DNA of 8,318 nucleotides from an uncultured Flavihumibacter sp. GTDB taxonomy: Bacteria > Bacteroidota > Bacteroidia > Chitinophagales > Chitinophagaceae. Position 1 is the first letter of the stretch, and every line of letters begins with the position of its first letter. The notes under the pieces are model-generated. The model made no database searches, had not been told where the DNA came from, and saw nothing but the letters and a program-made list of their open reading frames with translations. The stretch spans positions 1 to 8,318 of the forward strand of contig CAMLPA010000127.1 in NCBI GenBank assembly GCA_946481605.1. The letters are read 5' to 3'. This document shows positions 6,461 to 8,318 of this stretch, one piece after another. The position numbers were made by a program, and so were the translations under genes.

Positions 6461-6570
6461 GTATATGCACAATTTTCTGACCGATCCTTTGAATCAGATC
6501 CTTCATCCGGAGCCAGTATTGTTCCCACTTGCCGGAAAATACGGACCGCTCCAGTAAACTGAAAAAAGTT

Positions 6571-8318
6571 ATGCTTTCTCAGCCTATCAGCAAATCCTTC
6601 GACCTGGGTGGCGGACGTACCGTTACCATCGAAACAGGTCGCCTCGCCCGCCAGGCACACGGTTCCGTTACCGTTCGCCAGGGCAATTGTATCATACTCG
6701 CCACCGTTGTGGCCAACAAAGAACCACGCGAAGGACAGGAGTTTTTCCCCCTTACCGTGGATTATACCGAGAAGTTCGCTTCCGCAGGACGTATCCCCGG
6801 CTCTTTCTTCAAAAGAGAAGGCCGACTCAGTGATTACGAAGTGCTGGTGAGCCGTCTTATCGACCGCGCACTGCGCCCCCTCTTCCCCGAAGATTATTTC
6901 TGCGATGTTCAGGTGCTGGTGACACTCGTGTCTTCCGACGCTGAGGTATTGCCCGATGCTATGGCCTGTCTCGCAGCCTCCGCAGCACTCGCCGTTTCCG
7001 ATGTGCCTATTAAAGAAATTATTTCAGAAGTACGCGTGGCCCGTATCGCAGGTGAATTCAAAGTGAACCCCACCCGTTCTGAACTCGCCACCGCCGATAT
7101 GGATTTCATCATCGCTGCCACTGAAAAGAACCTCATGATGGTGGAAGGTGAATCCAAAGAATGTTCCGAAGCCGATCTCGTGAAAGCACTTGAGATCGCC
7201 CACGAAGCCATCAAAATTCAGATCAAAGCGCAACAGGAACTCCGCGACGCAGTGGGTGTAACTACCAAGCGCGATTACCCCAAGCCTGTTCAGAACGAAG
7301 AAGTGAAAGCGAAAGTGGAAGCCTTCGCCAAAGACAGGATGTACCAGATTTCCAAAGGTGCTTCCGCGAAGCATGACCGTTCCGACGCTTATGCATTGCT
7401 GAAAGAAGAAACCATCGCCAGTTTCGGTGAGGAAATTACCGATGTTGATAAAAAACTCGCGAAGAAATATTTCGAAGACCTCCAATGGGAAGTGGTGCGT
7501 AACATGATCCTCGACGACCGTACACGTTTGGACGGACGTCAGCTCGACCAGGTACGTCCCCTCGATATGGAAATCGATGTATTGCCTACGCCGCACGGTT
7601 CTGCGCTGTTCACCCGTGGTGAAACTCAGTCGCTCACTACCGTTACGCTCGGTACACCACTCGATGAACTGCTGGTAGAAAGCGCCGCGGTAAGCAACTA
7701 TACCAAATTCATCCTGCACTATAATTTCCCCCCATTCTCTACCGGAGAAGCGAAAATGATGCGCGGCCCCGGCCGTCGTGAGGTAGGACACGGAAACCTG
7801 GCCATGCGCTCGTTGAAGCAAATGATGCCGGGCAACGAATATCCTTACACTGTTCGTATAGTGAGTGATATCCTCGAATCCAATGGTTCGTCTTCCATGG
7901 CTACTGTTTGTGCGGGTTCCCTCGCCCTGATGGATGCCGGTGTTCCTTTCCCCAAACATGTTGGCGGTATCGCTATGGGATTGATCACACGTCCTTCCGA
8001 TGGTAAATACGCGATTCTGACCGATATCCTTGGTGATGAAGATCACCTTGGTGATATGGACTTTAAAGTAACCGGTACCCGTGATGGTATCTGCGGTGTT
8101 CAGATGGACATCAAAATTGATGGCCTCAGCATGCAGACCATGATGGAAGCGCTGAACCAGGCCAAAGAGGCCCGGATGCACATCCTGGAGCAGATGTACG
8201 CCTGCACACCGGCACACCGTGAAGAGGTGAAACCACATGCACCGCGCATGATCAAAATGTTCATCGATAAAGAATACATCGGTGCTGTGATCGGGCCAGG
8301 TGGTAAAGTGATCCAGGA
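6571..8318 (+). CDS. pnp: polynucleotide phosphorylase (polyribonucleotide nucleotidyltransferase), 3' end cut by window
   Basis: PNPase degrades RNA 3' to 5' by phosphorolysis, releasing nucleoside diphosphates, as a cytoplasmic homotrimer. The 582 codons present cover the first RNase PH-like domain (about 8-145, with RIPGSFFKREGRLSDYE at 74-90 and RPLFP at 102-106), the helical linker (about 150-310), and the second, catalytic RNase PH domain (about 315-550). Active-site features are LFTRGETQSLTT at 346-357, GRREVGHGNLA at 401-411, NGSSSMATV at 438-446, and LGDEDHLGDMDFKV at 487-500. Asp489 and Asp495 have the same spacing as the E. coli catalytic Asp486/Asp492. The KH domain starts at about 559, with its GxxG loop at GPGG (575-578). 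The window ends just after, so the rest of KH and the S1 domain are missing. The ATG at 6571 gives the expected N-terminus and follows an A-rich leader (GAAAAAAGTT) without a Shine-Dalgarno sequence. The 110 bp between the rpsO terminator and this start show no convincing promoter, so read-through from rpsO is plausible. Confidence 0.97.
   Translation, partial: MLSQPISKSFDLGGGRTVTIETGRLARQAHGSVTVRQGNCIILATVVANKEPREGQEFFPLTVDYTEKFASAGRIPGSFFKREGRLSDYEVLVSRLIDRALRPLFPEDYFCDVQVLVTLVSSDAEVLPDAMACLAASAALAVSDVPIKEIISEVRVARIAGEFKVNPTRSELATADMDFIIAATEKNLMMVEGESKECSEADLVKALEIAHEAIKIQIKAQQELRDAVGVTTKRDYPKPVQNEEVKAKVEAFAKDRMYQISKGASAKHDRSDAYALLKEETIASFGEEITDVDKKLAKKYFEDLQWEVVRNMILDDRTRLDGRQLDQVRPLDMEIDVLPTPHGSALFTRGETQSLTTVTLGTPLDELLVESAAVSNYTKFILHYNFPPFSTGEAKMMRGPGRREVGHGNLAMRSLKQMMPGNEYPYTVRIVSDILESNGSSSMATVCAGSLALMDAGVPFPKHVGGIAMGLITRPSDGKYAILTDILGDEDHLGDMDFKVTGTRDGICGVQMDIKIDGLSMQTMMEALNQAKEARMHILEQMYACTPAHREEVKPHAPRMIKMFIDKEYIGAVIGPGGKVIQ

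Noticed and set aside
7024..8238. 404-codon open frame on the minus strand opposite pnp
   Set aside because: It lies wholly antisense to an unmistakable PNPase gene. Its product is low-complexity and rich in His, Phe, Thr and Gly, as expected from reading codon-biased DNA backwards. It is a shadow frame.
1..8318. Defence island, CRISPR, mobile element or phage system
   Set aside because: There are no direct-repeat arrays, transposase or integrase motifs, terminal inverted repeats or nuclease/toxin families. All substantial frames are explained by sugar metabolism, ribosomal protein S15 and PNPase.

Overview
The window looks like chromosomal DNA of a Bacteroidota bacterium, probably family Chitinophagaceae. 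Two things suggest this. The proteins resemble families typical of that phylum (a GLHPSY-type polysaccharide deacetylase and a 'GDFSLPEHE'-type glycosyltransferase). The best promoter matches also follow the Bacteroidota sigma-factor consensus TTTG-N19-TANNTTTG, and most starts have an A-rich leader rather than a Shine-Dalgarno sequence. The family-level placement is inference.

Layout. Positions 1-228 (+) hold the 3' end of an unidentified gene. It converges on, and overlaps by 20 bp, a glycosyltransferase-like gene on the minus strand (209-1342, GTG start). A 136-bp divergent intergenic region follows. Then comes a tight plus-strand pair: a polysaccharide deacetylase family protein (1479-2822) and a GT4-like glycosyltransferase (2824-3939), separated by 1 nt. 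This pair converges with a minus-strand pair whose ends overlap by 9 bp: a non-hydrolysing UDP-sugar 2-epimerase (3931-4977) and a Gfo/Idh/MocA dehydrogenase (4974-5972). The dehydrogenase is upstream and joined to the epimerase by an ATGA overlap. From about 6000 onward the window is a housekeeping locus on the plus strand: rpsO (6127-6399, ribosomal protein S15), a rho-independent terminator (6421-6460), and pnp (6571 to the window end, polynucleotide phosphorylase, truncated inside its KH domain).

How the genes fit together. The first two thirds look like the edge of a cell-surface or exopolysaccharide locus: nucleotide-sugar modification (dehydrogenase plus epimerase), sugar transfer (two GT-B enzymes) and polymer or precursor deacetylation. 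The dehydrogenase-epimerase pair resembles two steps of the WbpB/WbpI (WlbA/WlbD) route to UDP-2,3-diacetamido uronic acids. The 6-dehydrogenase, aminotransferase and acetyltransferase needed to complete that route are not here. rpsO-pnp is a widely conserved bacterial neighbourhood linking a ribosomal protein with an RNA-degradation enzyme.

I found no CRISPR array, tRNA, rRNA, insertion sequence, phage gene or recognisable defence system, and nothing that qualifies as a clearly new system. The most distinctive non-coding signal is a pair of consensus-perfect tandem promoters in front of rpsO that share one TTTG element.
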